A DNA stretch of 64,000 nt from Porites lutea (GCF_958299795.1 NC_133202.1:22301642-22365641), one strand, 5' to 3'. Counted from the stretch's first letter, positions 1 through 12,119 are shown. Notes: generated by a model from the letters alone, not told the origin. A program made the numbers and translations.

Positions 1-3000
1 AATTACCTACTGTTGGTAAGGAAACCTTGCTAATCAAAACATTTGGTGACAATTCAGCATCTGTAAAGGAATGTGACATTGTGCAATTGTGCATCAGAAC
101 AATAGATGCAATGAGTGTGTACGTCACTGCTTACGTTGTACCAGTAATATGCAGTCCAGTATCGAACCAAGAAATTCAAAGTGCAGTAGAATGTTATCCA
201 TACCTTCAAGGGCTACAGCTTGCATGTGGAGCTGTTAATGGAACGGTTAGTGTTGACTTACTAATAGGAGCAGATCACTACTGGTCTTTCTTTACTAGAG
301 GAATAATCAAGGGAGATCCTTCTGGACCGGTGGCTCTTGAGACCAAGTTGGGATGGGTACTGTCGGGACCAGCTGCAGTTCCAGCATTGACAGAGTCATG
401 CACAGTTAACCTAAGTGCTACACATGTTTTGAAAATTGAGTCAGCTGACATCAGCCATGTGCAAGATGATTTGCAGAAATTTTGGGACTTGGAAACCTTA
501 GGCATAAGGGACAATGAAACTTCAGTTCATGACAAGTTTTCTAATGAGATAAAATTTACTGGTGAAAGATACCAAGTCAAGCTACCATTCAAGGATAATC
601 ACCCTATGCTGTCAGATAATTATACAAATGCTTCACGAAGGTTGGCAACTGTGATTAAGAAGCTTAAGACCCAACCAGAAATACTGGAACAATATCATCA
701 AGTGATTAAGGAGCAATTAGAAAGTGGAGTAGTTGAAGAAGTGCGGCAAGATCAAGTCCTAGAACCTGGAAATGTGCACTATCTCCCACACAGGGGAGTT
801 GTGAGACTTGACAGAGATACAACAAAGGTGAGAGTTGTATACGATGCCTCATCCAAGGTGTTTGGACCAAGCTTAAATGACTGTCTGCATGTCGGACCTT
901 CATTAAATCCTCTTCTACTGGACATTTTGCTGAGATTTAGAGTTCATGAAGTTACTGTAACTGCTGATATTGAGAAAGCATTTTTGAATATTGAGATTGA
1001 TCCAGGACACAGAGACTTTTTACGCTTTCTATGGGTAGATGATGTCAATAAGGAATCACCTGAGATTAAGTTACTTCGCTTTACAAGAGTTGTATTTGGA
1101 GTAAATGCTAGCCCCTTCATTCTCAATGCTACCATCAGACACCATGTTAATACATATATGCTGAATGACAATGCATTTGCACTTGAGCTTTTGAAGTCTT
1201 TGTACGTAGATGACTTCGTTTCTGGGGCCAAGGATGTGAACAATGCCCTTTCTTTGTCAAAGGAGATAAAACTCTGTCTCAAATCAGGAGGGTTCAATAT
1301 GAGGAAGTGGAACAGTAACTCAGCAAGTCTTTTGCAATCACTGAAACAAGATTCAGCCTTCAGTGGAGACTTTGCTATAAACAGTAAAGAATGTGTTCAA
1401 GAGGAAGATGAGAGCTTCTCAAAGTCAGTTTTTAAGCAAGGTACTGAGAAAGAGCAGAAGGTCTTGGGAATGCTTTGGAACCCTAACCAAGATGAACTGA
1501 TCTATGACTTGACTAAGATATTGGAGGGTGTGGACGTTCAGCCAGCTACAAGAAGACTGATTCTCAGTACTGCTACGAGATTCTTTGATCCCGTGGGGTT
1601 AATATCTCCCAGTTATTCTACCCTTCAAGATTATGTTTCAAAAACTGTGCAAGGCACAAAGGGACTGGGACGAGTTAGTGGATACCGAACTCAACCAAGA
1701 GTGGTTGTCAACTTTGTCAGACCTAAGACTAGCTGGAAGAGTGAGTTTTAAAAGGTGTTATACTAAGGGTCTCGGTGGGAATGAAGTTAAATCGCTCCAA
1801 CTTCATTGTTTTGCAGATGCGTCGGAAAAGGCGTACGGAGCCGTTGTTTACATGAGAGTAGAATATGAGTCAAGAGTAGAATGTGAGATTGTGGCGTCAA
1901 AAACCCGAGTAGCTCCGTTGGACAAGCAAACCATACCGCGTCTAGAACTGTTGTCTAACCTTACTGCGTCAAGATTGGTGAAGAGTGTGAGTAAAGCTTT
2001 AGAAAACGTTGTGAGAGTTGATGACGTAGTCAACTGGACGGATTCTATGATTTGTTTGTGGTGGATTAGGAACACTGATAAGGAATACAAGCAATTTGTG
2101 GAGAATCGCGTGAGCGAAATCAGACGAAATGCACCGCCTGAGCAATGGAGGTACTGTCCTACGTCAGAAAACCCGGCTGACATTACATCAAGAGGAATTA
2201 AGGCCACTGCACTTAAAGAAAGTAGTTTGTGGTTACATGGTCCAGAATTCCTGTCTAAGAACAGCGCCTACTGGCCAGTCCAGCCTGTAAATGTACAAGC
2301 CAAGGAAGAGTTGTGCGAACTGAAATCAGCCAAACCTACAGTCTCCAGCTTATTGAACACGTGTACCGAAAAACAAGAAGCAAATCTGGAGAGTATCATC
2401 AATCCTGAATCCTACAGTTCCCTTACGAAGCTCATAAGAGTTACTTCACTTGTGTTGCTATTTGTCAAGAAATTGAAAAGAAGAAGGGACGGATGAACTG
2501 ACCAAGAAGAATCCTTGCAAGTGTACAAGCAAGCTGAGAAGAAGTGGATTAAACACGTTCAAAAGGGTATCCTGAACAGTGACAAGTACCAGCAAATGAG
2601 GTCTACTCTGGGACTTTATCAGGACAGTGAAGGTGTAGTCAGATGTCAAGGAAGAATAGGTCGGTCGTCGTTACCCTATGATACCAAATTTCCTGTGCTT
2701 CTGCCAAGAGAACATTGCTTTACGAGATTGATGATCCTCAAGTGCCATGAACAATTCATGCACAATGGAGAACAGAAACACTAATTTCCCTATTACCTTC
2801 GTGGGAAATGCTGAACAGGAACATGTTAGTGAACATTAACATTAAGTCAAAGAACAGCAAACTCTTTTTCTTTCATTTGTTATTTTATTCGTTTCGTTGT
2901 TGATTGACCTGTGTCAATCAAGGCGGGGAGTGTGTTAGAAATTATTGCGTCATTGTGGCGGGAAAACTCGTCACGTGATCTGAAAACTGAGCTTTTTGCA

Positions 3001-3220
3001 AGAGTCTTAGAACTGTGTAGTCGTTCGGAGTCGTGGAGCTGATCAAGTGTGTAGATTGAGTTTAGATCATCGAATTTTTACGCGAATTGATGTCGATGAA
3101 TCCTTTAAGTGTAGAACAGAGTACAGAATTCTAAGATATGAACATGTGAAGAAATATGCTTTAATGGAGTGAAGAATTAAAACTACAGAGAACTGATTAT
3201 ATATACAACATTTGGTTACA
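1..3220 (+). mobile_element. BEL/Pao LTR retroelement, copy A (3' part; fossil)
   Basis: Copy A enters from the left edge of the window. Protein similarity to the family covers part of the protease region, reverse transcriptase (YVDDF box near residue 390 of the first frame) and RNase H, followed by a short downstream stretch with a His/Cys zinc-binding pattern. It ends in a purine-rich tract and a 288-bp LTR at 2933-3220 beginning TGTTAG and ending TTACA. It is very close to copy B at 24836-30348, with only a few percent difference in the shared part, so both come from a recently active lineage. It is broken (about two to three breaks) and shorter than usual for the family. The 5' end lies outside the window, so no target duplication can be checked. 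Confidence 0.93.
2933..3220 (+). repeat. 3' LTR of BEL/Pao copy A
   Basis: This 288-bp LTR begins TGTTAG, ends TTACA and follows a polypurine tract. It has the same length as the LTR at 24836-25123 and nearly the same sequence. Confidence 0.92.
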
Positions 3221-4831
3221 TAGCTGTTGGTTTTGCAAACACATTACAAACCCACAGAAACTTTTCAGTACACAAAATTCTACTCGTGTCATCCATCAGG
3301 TGTGAAGAAAGGCTTCATTAAAGGAGAAGTGCTCCGGCTTCTAAGGACCTATTCCTCTCAAACCACCTTTGAGAAAAATATCCAAAAATTTCGAAAATAG
3401 CCTGACAGAAAGAGGCTACCCCGCCGCTATTGTGAGAAAGTACCCCTCTGAGGTAAAATTCGCCGACAAGAGAACAGCTCCTTAAACAGAGAAACAAATC
3501 CGCCCATAAAAAAAACTACCTTTCATTACACAGAGTCAATACCACCCGGTGTAACCTAGCCTAACGAAAATACTAATGGGGAAATTCCACCTTATACCAA
3601 ACCAACAATGGCTAATAGAAATCTTTAAGGAGCCTCCCCTCATATCATATCGCAAGGGAAATACACTGAGGAACTATTTGTTAGGGCAAAGCTCTGAAGG
3701 TCAGATAACGACCAAGTGCATGGGTCGTGTGTTGACCGTCGCCAATTTTTAAATCTGGTAACCTGAGATGTGTCAAGTTTGATTCCATGCTTTCTCGGTT
3801 AAGTCCGACCAAGGGAGTCAAAGGTGACCCAAGGGGATTGCAGTGTATGTCAATTTTTCCATCCCTCCATCCCTTGTCTTCACGCAAGTTAAAAAAAGCC
3901 TTAAAATTACCTTCTCATCGATATCTCCCTACTCCCACAACATTTCATTTTCTCCCTCCTCCCTACATTTTCGTCCCGATTTCTCCCTCCTCCTTACCTT
4001 TTCAGGCCATTTCTCTCTCCTCCCTATTGTGTACCTCCCCCCTCTTTGCGGTGGATTAGATTACGGCCGCCATTTTGAATCAGGAGCCATGAATGGCACT
4101 TGTTTTCAAGATCGAATAGGATTTATCAAATTTAGCATTTCGCCCGAATTTGTGCCTCTGTTAATGGATAAATACTTGCTCCACAAGATTTTTGTTTAAT
4201 TACGTGGGATAAAACAAGAATTATACGCTAAAAGCTTTCAGGTAAACCTCAAACGTGACGCGAAACCTCCAGCGGTGAGAGGTTCGCGGTAAACTGGGAT
4301 CTAAAACTTTCTAATACTGAACACATATTCGACTTGGTAAGCCAAGCGATGCTTTTCGGCCTGCTTAAGTTAATTCTTTTGAAAAGGATTTTCTCTTCAG
4401 AAATTTTTCAAATTTAGCGCAATTGATCGCCATGTCATTGGGACACTTTTAAAAAAAATTAAATATTATGAAAAGATGGGGTCACCGCTCTTATTTTCGT
4501 AATGCTTGTCCACGTTATGTTTTAATAGTGTTTTTTAACAAACTTGCACACAAAATTTTTGAAACTGGAAAACCATCAAAAATTGACTCATCCAGTAAAA
4601 TCTATAAAATTAATATTACTGAAACCTCGACCCTGTTTATTACTAAGGGTTACTCAGGGTTATTAAAATTTTCCCACCATACAATCGATGTGACAATCCA
4701 ATTAACATATATGACGTCTTGGAAGATGCTTTTGCTTTTAACTGCAAGTGTTCTCAGTTTTTAGCATGTGTTTTTGCTTAAACATGATAAGACCTATTGA
4801 TAATAATAAAAATATTATTATTATATAAAAG
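3221..4831. other. Gene-free stretch
   Basis: I see no gene here. The small open frames near 3787-4199 lie in pyrimidine-rich low-complexity DNA and look accidental. Nothing resembles a known domain or a splice-flanked exon. Confidence 0.6.
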
Positions 4832-5163
4832 AAGATCATCGCAGCTATAGACGCAACTTTTGCAGTTGCGCTGAAAACAAAGCCTTCAAAAAAAAAAATT
4901 CAGGCTTGTACGGGATTCGAACCCTTCACCTCTGCGATACCGGTGCAGCGCTCAGCCATTAAGCTAACAAGCCAACTGGGAGCAGGCCGTTGAATTGGTT
5001 CGTATTAAACCCGTGGAAGAATGATAATGAAGGTATGATTTAAGAAAATCTTATATGAGAACTGCGGGGTGAAGAATGTATAAGAAAGAAGATCATCGCA
5101 GCAGTTTCAGGCTTACTTTTCGGAACTGCAAAAGTTGCGTCTGTAACTGCGATGATCTTCTTT
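4832..5163. repeat. Inverted-repeat element enclosing a tRNA-like unit
   Basis: The two ends are inverted copies of about 40 bp: both read GAAGATCATCGCAG going inward and continue with GACGCAACTTTTGCAGTT. A third partial copy of the end lies near 5090. The same hairpin motif, with the same outer flank (a TTCTTCACCCC stretch), occurs in a CEP76 intron at 52927-53040, so this is a dispersed family. A tRNA-like sequence sits inside. I cannot tell whether the family is a SINE derivative or a foldback-type DNA element. Confidence 0.65.
4903..4973 (-). tRNA. tRNA-Thr(GGT)-like sequence, probably SINE head or pseudogene
   Basis: Read on the minus strand, 71 nt fold as a cloverleaf. There is a perfect 7-bp acceptor stem (GGCTTGT/ACAAGCC), an A-box-like TTAGCTTAATGG, a T-loop/B box GGTTCGAATCC, and an anticodon arm with loop CCGGTAT giving anticodon GGT. 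A run of eleven T follows, as expected for a Pol III terminator. Against a working tRNA: position 33 is C rather than U, one pair in each of the anticodon and T stems is mismatched, and it lies inside a dispersed repeat. A tRNA-derived SINE or pseudogene is the likelier reading. Confidence 0.5.
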
Positions 5164-5216
5164 CGTATAATTCTTCACCCCACTTCTCATATATGATATT
5201 CATATATTCATAACTT

Positions 5217-5228
5217 CATTATTATTAC

Positions 5229-5259
<31 letters not shown>

Positions 5260-5280
5260 TTATTATTATTTATTATTCAA
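5217..5280. repeat. (ATT)n microsatellite
   Basis: A run of ATT triplets with a few interruptions lies just before the first U4 block. Confidence 0.9.
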
Positions 5281-5408
5281 TAAAAACCTTTTAACCTCTT
5301 AAGGGGCTGACGAAAATCGCCGGTACCTTTGATGTCGTGATGTTATGTACAGTAGGCAATGCGCGCGCAGTGCCAAACAACGGAGTCACCTAAAGGTTAC
5401 GGCAAAAT

Positions 5409-5450
5409 AAATCGCATACCACAGTGAATGTGTGCTTAGCTGCCACAAAT
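5409..5450 (+). promoter_or_regulatory. Conserved block upstream of U4 (candidate PSE)
   Basis: This block lies about 26-67 bp before the U4 start and contains ATACCACAGTGAATGTGT followed by GCTGCCA. Similar blocks lie at the same distance before U4 copy 2 (7259-7300) and copy 3 (15971-16011), although much of the surrounding sequence has diverged. In animals the snRNA proximal sequence element sits in about this place. That it is the PSE is inference from position and conservation. Confidence 0.55.
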
Positions 5451-5475
5451 GTTTCCTTTGAATCCTGTTACAGTT

Positions 5476-5616
5476 AGCTTTGCGCAGTGGCATTACCGTA
5501 GCCAGTGAGGTTCATCCGAGGCGCGGTTATTGCTGATTGAAAACTTTTCCCAATACCCCGCAAGAAGACTTGAAATACAGTCGGCTTTGCAATTTTTGAT
5601 GGTCCACATGTGGACC
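5476..5616 (+). ncRNA. U4 spliceosomal snRNA, copy 1
   Basis: This is a 141-nt sequence recognisable as U4 snRNA from end to end. It has the AGCTTTGCGCAGTGGC 5' end that pairs with U6, the 5' stem-loop with the kink-turn bases (AGTGAGG and CCGAGG) that bind the 15.5K/SNU13 protein, the GAAAACTTTTCCC and CAATACCCCGC segments, the CAGTCGGC central stem, the Sm site AATTTTTG, and a closing 3' hairpin GGTCCACATGTGGACC. Human U4 is about 145 nt. The RNA acts in the U4/U6.U5 tri-snRNP. Every diagnostic element looks intact, so it may be a working gene. No other snRNA was recognised in the window. Confidence 0.9.
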
Positions 5617-6444
5617 CTACAAAAATAAAGGAAGGTCCCAAAGCTTCAACATTCGCAGACTATAGGTGTGGTTACACGGGACGCTTTTAACGTGGTAAAT
5701 GACCCCTTAACCGCGGTAAAGTGGCGTGGTGCGTATGACCGTACTTTCCCGAGAAAAATTTTCCACGGGAAATATCAAGAGAGAATGATCATTCTCTCTT
5801 GGAAATATCTATATGGTTGCGTCAAAAAGAGGAAAGAAACCGCACATGACATTAAACGTGGTAAATAGCTAGGTTATTTCGATAACCAAGGCGAGAGAGC
5901 CAATCAGGTTTCTTCATTTGACAACAACATGAAATCGCCCAAACTATTCCTTTTTTTCGTGCTGTTGAGATAAACTTAAGGTCGATTGAACTGGTTTGTC
6001 GGGCTAGATTTAGGAATGAAATTTCTCAAAAAGATATGTTCTATTCCTGACATGTAATCGAACAATGGGATACAGCTGAACTGTAAAATAGAATCTAAGG
6101 TCAAGATTAAAAAATGCTTTGTACCTTCGTTAAATTATCAGTACTAAAAAGAGATTTGATGAGCTAGCTTATTCTCTCTTAGTACTCTACCAGTTGAAGT
6201 TTCAGCTAAACTGTACGTATAAGTTTTCAACATAACATGAAATACTGCCATCATCGACGGCGATTATTATACCGCAATAACGCGAAGGGAGTCGTAAAGT
6301 GGACAAAATTAACTTAAGAATTGACAGCGTCATGTGTATCCACATGTTACCTCGGTAAACTCAAACCACGTTAATCTATATACCAATTTTTGTTCTATAA
6401 CATCTGCGTATGTTAATCAAAGCAAATTGCTTTGGGTGATGATT

Positions 6445-6926
6445 CAGGGGCACCCAATGACTGTTTTCTGCAAAATATCTGTTCGGAGAAGCAAATATTG
6501 CCTAAAATTTTCTATTACTTGAGGACGGCTAAAATTTCTAGGTGACTGTTCCATTCGTGTACAGTTTGCGAAGCTCTCCTAACAAATTTCCTACGATTTT
6601 CTGAAGTTTAATTTCCGTTCACGTTTCACTCCCCAGGTTTGGCTATTTTTCGTAGAAAAAGGAAACCTAAAATTTTGGGCTTCAAAAATGCGATGAAGAG
6701 AAATTAGAAAAATTGTCACTTTCGTAAGACGTTAAATTACATCTACAATTTTCTGGAAAGTAATACTGAAGCCCTAATAATTTCGAAAAGTCTTAGGTTG
6801 CCCTAGGATGACCGAACAGATACAACTCGCCGCTGAGAATGCATTTCTAGAGATCTAAAAGTACTCTGGATGGCCTAAAAAGTGTTTTCAGGGTATTTAG
6901 GAGGAAATCATCGTTGGGTGCCCCTG
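6445..6926. mobile_element. MITE with CAGGGGCACCCAA ends
   Basis: The left end reads CAGGGGCACCCAATGA and the right end, reversed, CAGGGGCACCCAACGA. The 482 bp between hold no useful open frame. CAGGGG ends are common in hAT-type elements, but I could not find a matching 8-bp target duplication, so the superfamily is open. It lies between U4 copies 1 and 2. Confidence 0.6.
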
Positions 6927-7258
6927 AGGCCTTTGTCTTAAGAATTTTTTTTTCTCATGAAAAATGTTGAAACCGCACATGAAAAGTCTCTTTCATTTAT
7001 GGTATTGGTCATTGGAATGTAATAAAAACAGCTGTACCGGCGTTATTCTGACTTTAAAGATCCAGACTAAGGGATGCTTCTACAAAAATAAAGGAAGATT
7101 CCAATCAAAGCTTCGACATTCGCAGACTATAGGTGCGTTTCAATTGTCATTGGAATGTAAGTTAAAAAATAAAAACAGCTGTACTGGCGTTATTCTGAAG
7201 AGATCTTAAAGATCAAGACTTAGGGATGCTTCTGCGCCTGTTTAATAATAGGGGTAAA

Positions 7259-7300
7259 CAAATCGGTAACCACAATGATTGTGTCACCAGCCGCCAAAAA
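7259..7300 (+). promoter_or_regulatory. Conserved block upstream of U4 copy 2 (candidate PSE)
   Basis: It matches the block before copy 1 in position (about 27-68 bp before the U4 start) and in motif (AACCACAATGATTGTGT, then GCCGCCA). Further upstream the two copies differ much more, so this part may be under constraint. Confidence 0.5.
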
Positions 7301-7326
7301 ACGGTTCTTTGAACACTGCTAAAGTT

Positions 7327-7467
7327 AGCTTTGCGCAGTGGCATTACCGTAGTCAGTGAGGTTTATCCGAGGCGCGGTTATTGCTGATTGAAAACTTTTC
7401 CCAATACCCCGCAGGACGACTTGAAATACAGTCGGCTTTGCAATTTTTGATGGTCCACACGTGGACC
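7327..7467 (+). ncRNA. U4 spliceosomal snRNA, copy 2
   Basis: This is 141 nt and differs from copy 1 at only a handful of bases. The U6-pairing 5' end, kink-turn bases (AGTGAGG, CCGAGG), central stem, Sm site (AATTTTTG) and 3' hairpin GGTCCACACGTGGACC are all present. The change in the last hairpin keeps it a perfect palindrome, which suggests RNA-level constraint. It lies on the same strand as copy 1, 1.85 kb downstream. Confidence 0.9.
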
Positions 7468-8702
7468 CCACATAAATCAAAGAAAGATATCGATCAAAGT
7501 TTGGATCACAGTGTTCATCTTGACATGCGCAGATGTGTTCGTTGGCAAAATAGGTAGGATAGTGAAATTTGAATGGTGCTCAGTATGATATGAAGAATTA
7601 TTCAGATCGTAATTAATGCGTCGGAAAATAAAGTGACCGCGTTCGGGTCGACTTTGCGGCTCACTGGCGCACTGATTGAAATGGAATCCAGCTCCTTTGA
7701 TCTAATTTGTCAAATACGTCGTGGTGGCGGATGTGAAACACTTTCGCTGTTTCGCAGACGTTACTAACGGGCGTTAAATTATCATGACTATGGCTACCGT
7801 GCGGCTCAAAGCCGCTTTGAAATTGCTTCATATCTTTTCTCTACTAAAATGACCAGACACAAGAGTCCATAACCAGGAGCAACTACCTTTTATGTACTCG
7901 TGTCACAGCGTTTTTACTCAGTTTATTTTTAGAAAAATTTTAGCGCGAATTTAGAATATCTCAGTTTAAGTCCCACACTGATCAGCCATCAAAACCTTCA
8001 AGACTCCTACAGACTATGATGACGTTTTGGTCTCATTGTTCATCATATACACTTCGAATGTGCTTATAGACGGATGGAGCTTCCAGTTTCGTGGAAAAAA
8101 CTGCTCTAAAATGTATCTAAAAATAAACCGATTTGTGAAAACTCTGTGACAAAGTCGTTCTCTCCGGGTTATGGGCTCCTGCCAGACAACATTAAAAACT
8201 GCTGACATTTTCTCATAGCACAGTTCTTTATCGTGGCCTGATAAATTTTAATTGGCTCTGTGCTGCACGCTACGCAACTTATCAACTTTTGTACGTATCC
8301 CTTTTTTTCACTGTCCTGGTCAATAGCTAGCCGCAGTATGCCTTCCCTCCCTCCTGCGATCAATGTTGTAGAATATATGCAGGTTTCTAAAGTGAAGCCT
8401 AACTCAAACTAAAGCTCTGGTTTGATCAACCACATCACCTGCAATCGCACTTCCAAAAAACTCATCCAATATAATCACCGCAAAACAACATTGTCTGGGA
8501 GAGAGAGAGGGGGTGGGCCTCTACTCCCCTGGGGAGAAGGGGAGGGAGGTCTGTTGCTGCTTTTTGGTTTTGCACATGTTATGTCTGGAAAATGGTGAAC
8601 AAACAAAAAGAAAATGTTTGTCACTATGTTTCTGAACTACAGGAGAAACCAAATTGCCTAATTTTTAGGGTGACATTCTTGCAAAAAACATTTACTGGTA
8701 TT

Positions 8703-8894
8703 GATCACTCCAGAAAATACCATAACATACCATAATGCTCCTTGTTTGTCACCCCAAATTTTGCATAAGCATTGTTTTCAGTTTCTCTTGGGGCCATTTT
8801 AACTCCCAAGAGAAACTGAAGACAATGCTTATGCAAAATTTTGGAGTGACAAACAAAGAGCATTATGGTATGTTATGGTATTTCTGGAGTGGTC
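8703..8894. repeat. Long perfect-like palindrome (hairpin MITE)
   Basis: Two arms of about 90 bp are inverted copies with only a few mismatches, separated by about a dozen bases. The outer ends read GATCACTCCAGAAA and TTTCTGGAGTGGTC. The sister block near 18230-18300 does not contain it, which supports a later insertion, or loss from the other copy. Confidence 0.75.
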
Positions 8895-9765
8895 AATTTT
8901 GTCTGAAGCTAAAATTAAAAAAGCTGAAAACCCAAGGTCTTATGGTTATTTATGACAATGGAACCACAGAAGGCTCTTTCCAAAGAGGTCCAGACATATG
9001 TAATTTTTGGAAGAGAATGAATGGCATGCTGATTTTCTAACAACAACCGATATGTGTAATTCCATGATGTCACTAGCAGTTATTCGCATACTCTGAATAG
9101 TATCGTACATACAGCAAACATCGAGATTTAAAGCACTTCTTAATATATTTTAACTGAATGACAATCACACAACAGAAGGGGGTACCTTTCCCAATACAAA
9201 GCAAGGCTGCAAATGAATTTCACATTTTCCCCAACGTTGCATGTACCTTGAAATGACTTGTTAAAATTTGCCATGTTGTGCATTTAGTATATCAATAGTT
9301 ATTGTCAAACTAAGAAACTGTGAACACCTGAAATATAAGACAAATGGTAATTGTGTAGTGACTTACAGCTGTGCTTCTTGTAGTTTATTCTTCTAATTTC
9401 TGAAGGCCTTTTCCTTGCAACACAATAATATTCCAAAATAATTATTCTGGTGTTCATCGTTTCCTTAGTTTCACAGTACACTTGTGAAAATAATATTGGA
9501 ATGAACAATAAACCAAGTAATAAATTAATATTTACCAGTAGTAACTATCACTTTGTAAGACACATTAAAACTTATCATAATGTATGAAAGCCTTGATCAA
9601 TTTCTTAACCACATACTTTGAGTCATCCAAAGATGATGCATTTAATAGGATGCACAGTCCTGGATCCTAAGCCAATGTTTTAAATGGTAAAACACACAGC
9701 AATATTACTCATTGCTTGTAGTCTATGGGGTGCCATTACCGCCAAAATTCAGCTATCGTTACTTT

Positions 9766-9990
9766 CGTAAATGGTGCCTCCAATTTTGTTTATGGTGCCT
9801 TCGTTTTCATAAATGGTGCCTCTGTTTTCATAAATGGTGCCTCTGTTTTTGTAAATGGTGCCTCCAATTTTGTTTATGGTGCCTTCGTTTTCACATATGT
9901 TGCCTCTAAACTTGTTAATGGTGCCTCTTATTTTGTTAAACTGGTGCCTTTATCTTTGTATATGGTGCCTCTATTGTCTTAAAAAATGCT
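9766..9990 (+). repeat. 21-bp minisatellite, left arm
   Basis: About eleven degenerate units of 21 bp, each with the core ATGGTGCCT. The period is a multiple of three, so open frames run through it by arithmetic. Confidence 0.9.
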
Positions 9991-10105
9991 GCCGCTGTTT
10001 TCGTAAATGGTGCTTCAAATATTCAGCAGTCTGGGAACGACTCTCTGGTGACTTAACCGAGGAAAACTGGAGCTCAGTGTCAAAATGGCGGACTCCTTTT
10101 CCTGA

Positions 10106-12010
10106 CTAGCAGCTAAATACGGGAATTGCACCGACCTGTGATTGGAAGATAAAAATAATATGTCAGTGGCGATGACGTGACAATTGGTTACGCTAGCCGT
10201 TTCAAGAGTAACGGTTTTTACACGAAAAAGACAGTCCACAGGAAAATACAATATAACAATATAATATTAAATATTTCTCAAAGACAAACAGTGCAGTACT
10301 CTTTTGAAGTCGGCTGACTCGCTAAGAGTCAATGTCTTATCGAAGTTGAAGTTCAACTGTCGCAAATCGGATAACTTCACTGAGTGATTCTGAGATGAAA
10401 CCTTTTGTCTGCATCCACATTGATCTTAGGTTTTACCACTTACATATTGAAGAAAAGCCATAAACAGAACTTCAATGTCCACGTACACCCGACCGAACCT
10501 CGGTGCGATTCCTGCAGATACCGCTGTTCATACTAAATGCAGGAATTGCACCGGACGCGTTCTCGTCCCCAGAGTCACTCTAAGTTGTAACAAAAGAGCA
10601 CGTGACCAAGAAAGAAAAAGAAAAAGAAATTATTGCTTGCAGTTTCTTCCTTCCACTGTACTGTGGAAAAGAGGGGAAAAAGGTGCCCTGCTTTCATGCT
10701 GGACGTGGTATTCCTGTGGTGAAGAATTTCCTAAAAGCATGCAACAAAAAATTGTTGCACACTCATAGTCTTTATAGGCAAAACTTCTAGTAGCACACAC
10801 AAAAAAAACGAAAAAAATAAACAATGGATTTATTCAAACAAAACACTGTTTTTGCTACTCTCATTTTCACTGTTACGTGTCCTTCCAGAACAAAAGCCCT
10901 TGGAAATAGAAGTCTGGCAATCAAGGATGCAATAAGTGCTGGCATGGCTTCCTCTTCAAAACATTCTGCAACCCCATTGCCAAATGATTGGGCTCTTTGA
11001 AGGTGTTTAAGTTTCATGTTGCAGGGAATGGTACAACTTTGAAATTATTACAGTTTTGTGAAAGTGATTAAAAAACATAGTTTTGTTTACGTTACTGAAA
11101 GGTAAACTGTTCCAGATTATTTATGATGTTTAAACGAAGAAAAGTTCTTTATAACACGGGTTTGTGCATTTTAAAGAAGATATTGACTGCTTTATAGTCT
11201 TTCACATTATAACAAAATTATAGTCAATTAAAGGCACTGCCATTTAGTTTCAGTTTTTTTCTAATGACCTGGAATCAAACTGTTGATTAAATTGTGATGA
11301 ATCCTGCTGTTACAGTTCACTGATTTTATTTTCTGTTTCTTTACAACAATATTAGAAACTAACAGTACCCACATAGTAGGAACATGGTTGGGTTTTGGTG
11401 GTATTTTTTTTCATATAATATAGGAGGTTTATAAGTGTGACGTCACTAATCCGACCCCCCCCCCCCCCCTTTGTTTACCAAGTACAGTGTAAACATGTAG
11501 ATAAAATGCACTTATTAGGTTCTACGCACAGCCACTTTCTTTCTTGAAAGAATAAATCTATGCACGCATTTTTTGCCACAAAATTCTTCAACAGCAACTT
11601 TCTACTGGAGGAAATTTATGCTCACTTGCAAATATATGCTAGAGCTAGAAGACGATTTTGTGACTTATAAATTCCAAAAACCAATCACCTTTCGCGAGTT
11701 CGTGAGTGTTAAAAAACATAATTGGAAACTCTGTAAAACCAGTCATTTATTAATGTCACCTCTTGCTGCTGTAGAACAACTGTAGAACAACCGCATCCAC
11801 GGTCGTCACTGAAGCATGAACATGGAAACTCCAACATTTTCAGATCGTACCCGGGATGGTAGACCAAACTCTGACACAGCCTCAAGGAGACATGCAACAA
11901 CGGTGCTTGCCTTGGTATTTTTGGAACATTTTAAATAGACTGGTATTCTATAGTTCTGTAAACTGTCGCAAATGTTTGCAATTTCTCCTGTAACAAGACC
12001 GCGAAGACAG
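10106..12010. other. Core of the foldback element, no gene recognised
   Basis: This 1.9 kb between the two arms holds only short open frames (up to about 97 codons) with no family resemblance that I can name, and a poly-C run near 11455-11470. No transposase motif was seen. Confidence 0.6.
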
Positions 12011-12119
12011 GCTGAGGAGTCCGCCATTTTGACACTGAGCCCCAGTTTTCCTCGGTTAAGTCACCAGAGAGTCGTTCCCAGACTGCTGAATATTTGAAGC
12101 ACCATTTACGAAAACAGCG

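Noticed and set aside
278-2649. Several antisense open frames over the first retroelement
   Set aside because: They are shadows of the conserved retroelement frames on the other strand; the same shadows recur over the second copy at 25840-27777.
3787-4199. Overlapping 90- and 118-codon frames
   Set aside because: Pyrimidine-rich low-complexity sequence with no family similarity, splice context or conservation evidence.
4903-4973. A confident working tRNA-Thr gene
   Set aside because: C at position 33, mismatches in two stems and its place inside a dispersed hairpin repeat make a SINE or pseudogene more likely; kept only as tRNA-like.
9766-9990. CRISPR-like repeat array
   Set aside because: Units of 21 bp are directly adjacent with no spacers, and the DNA is animal. 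It is a minisatellite.
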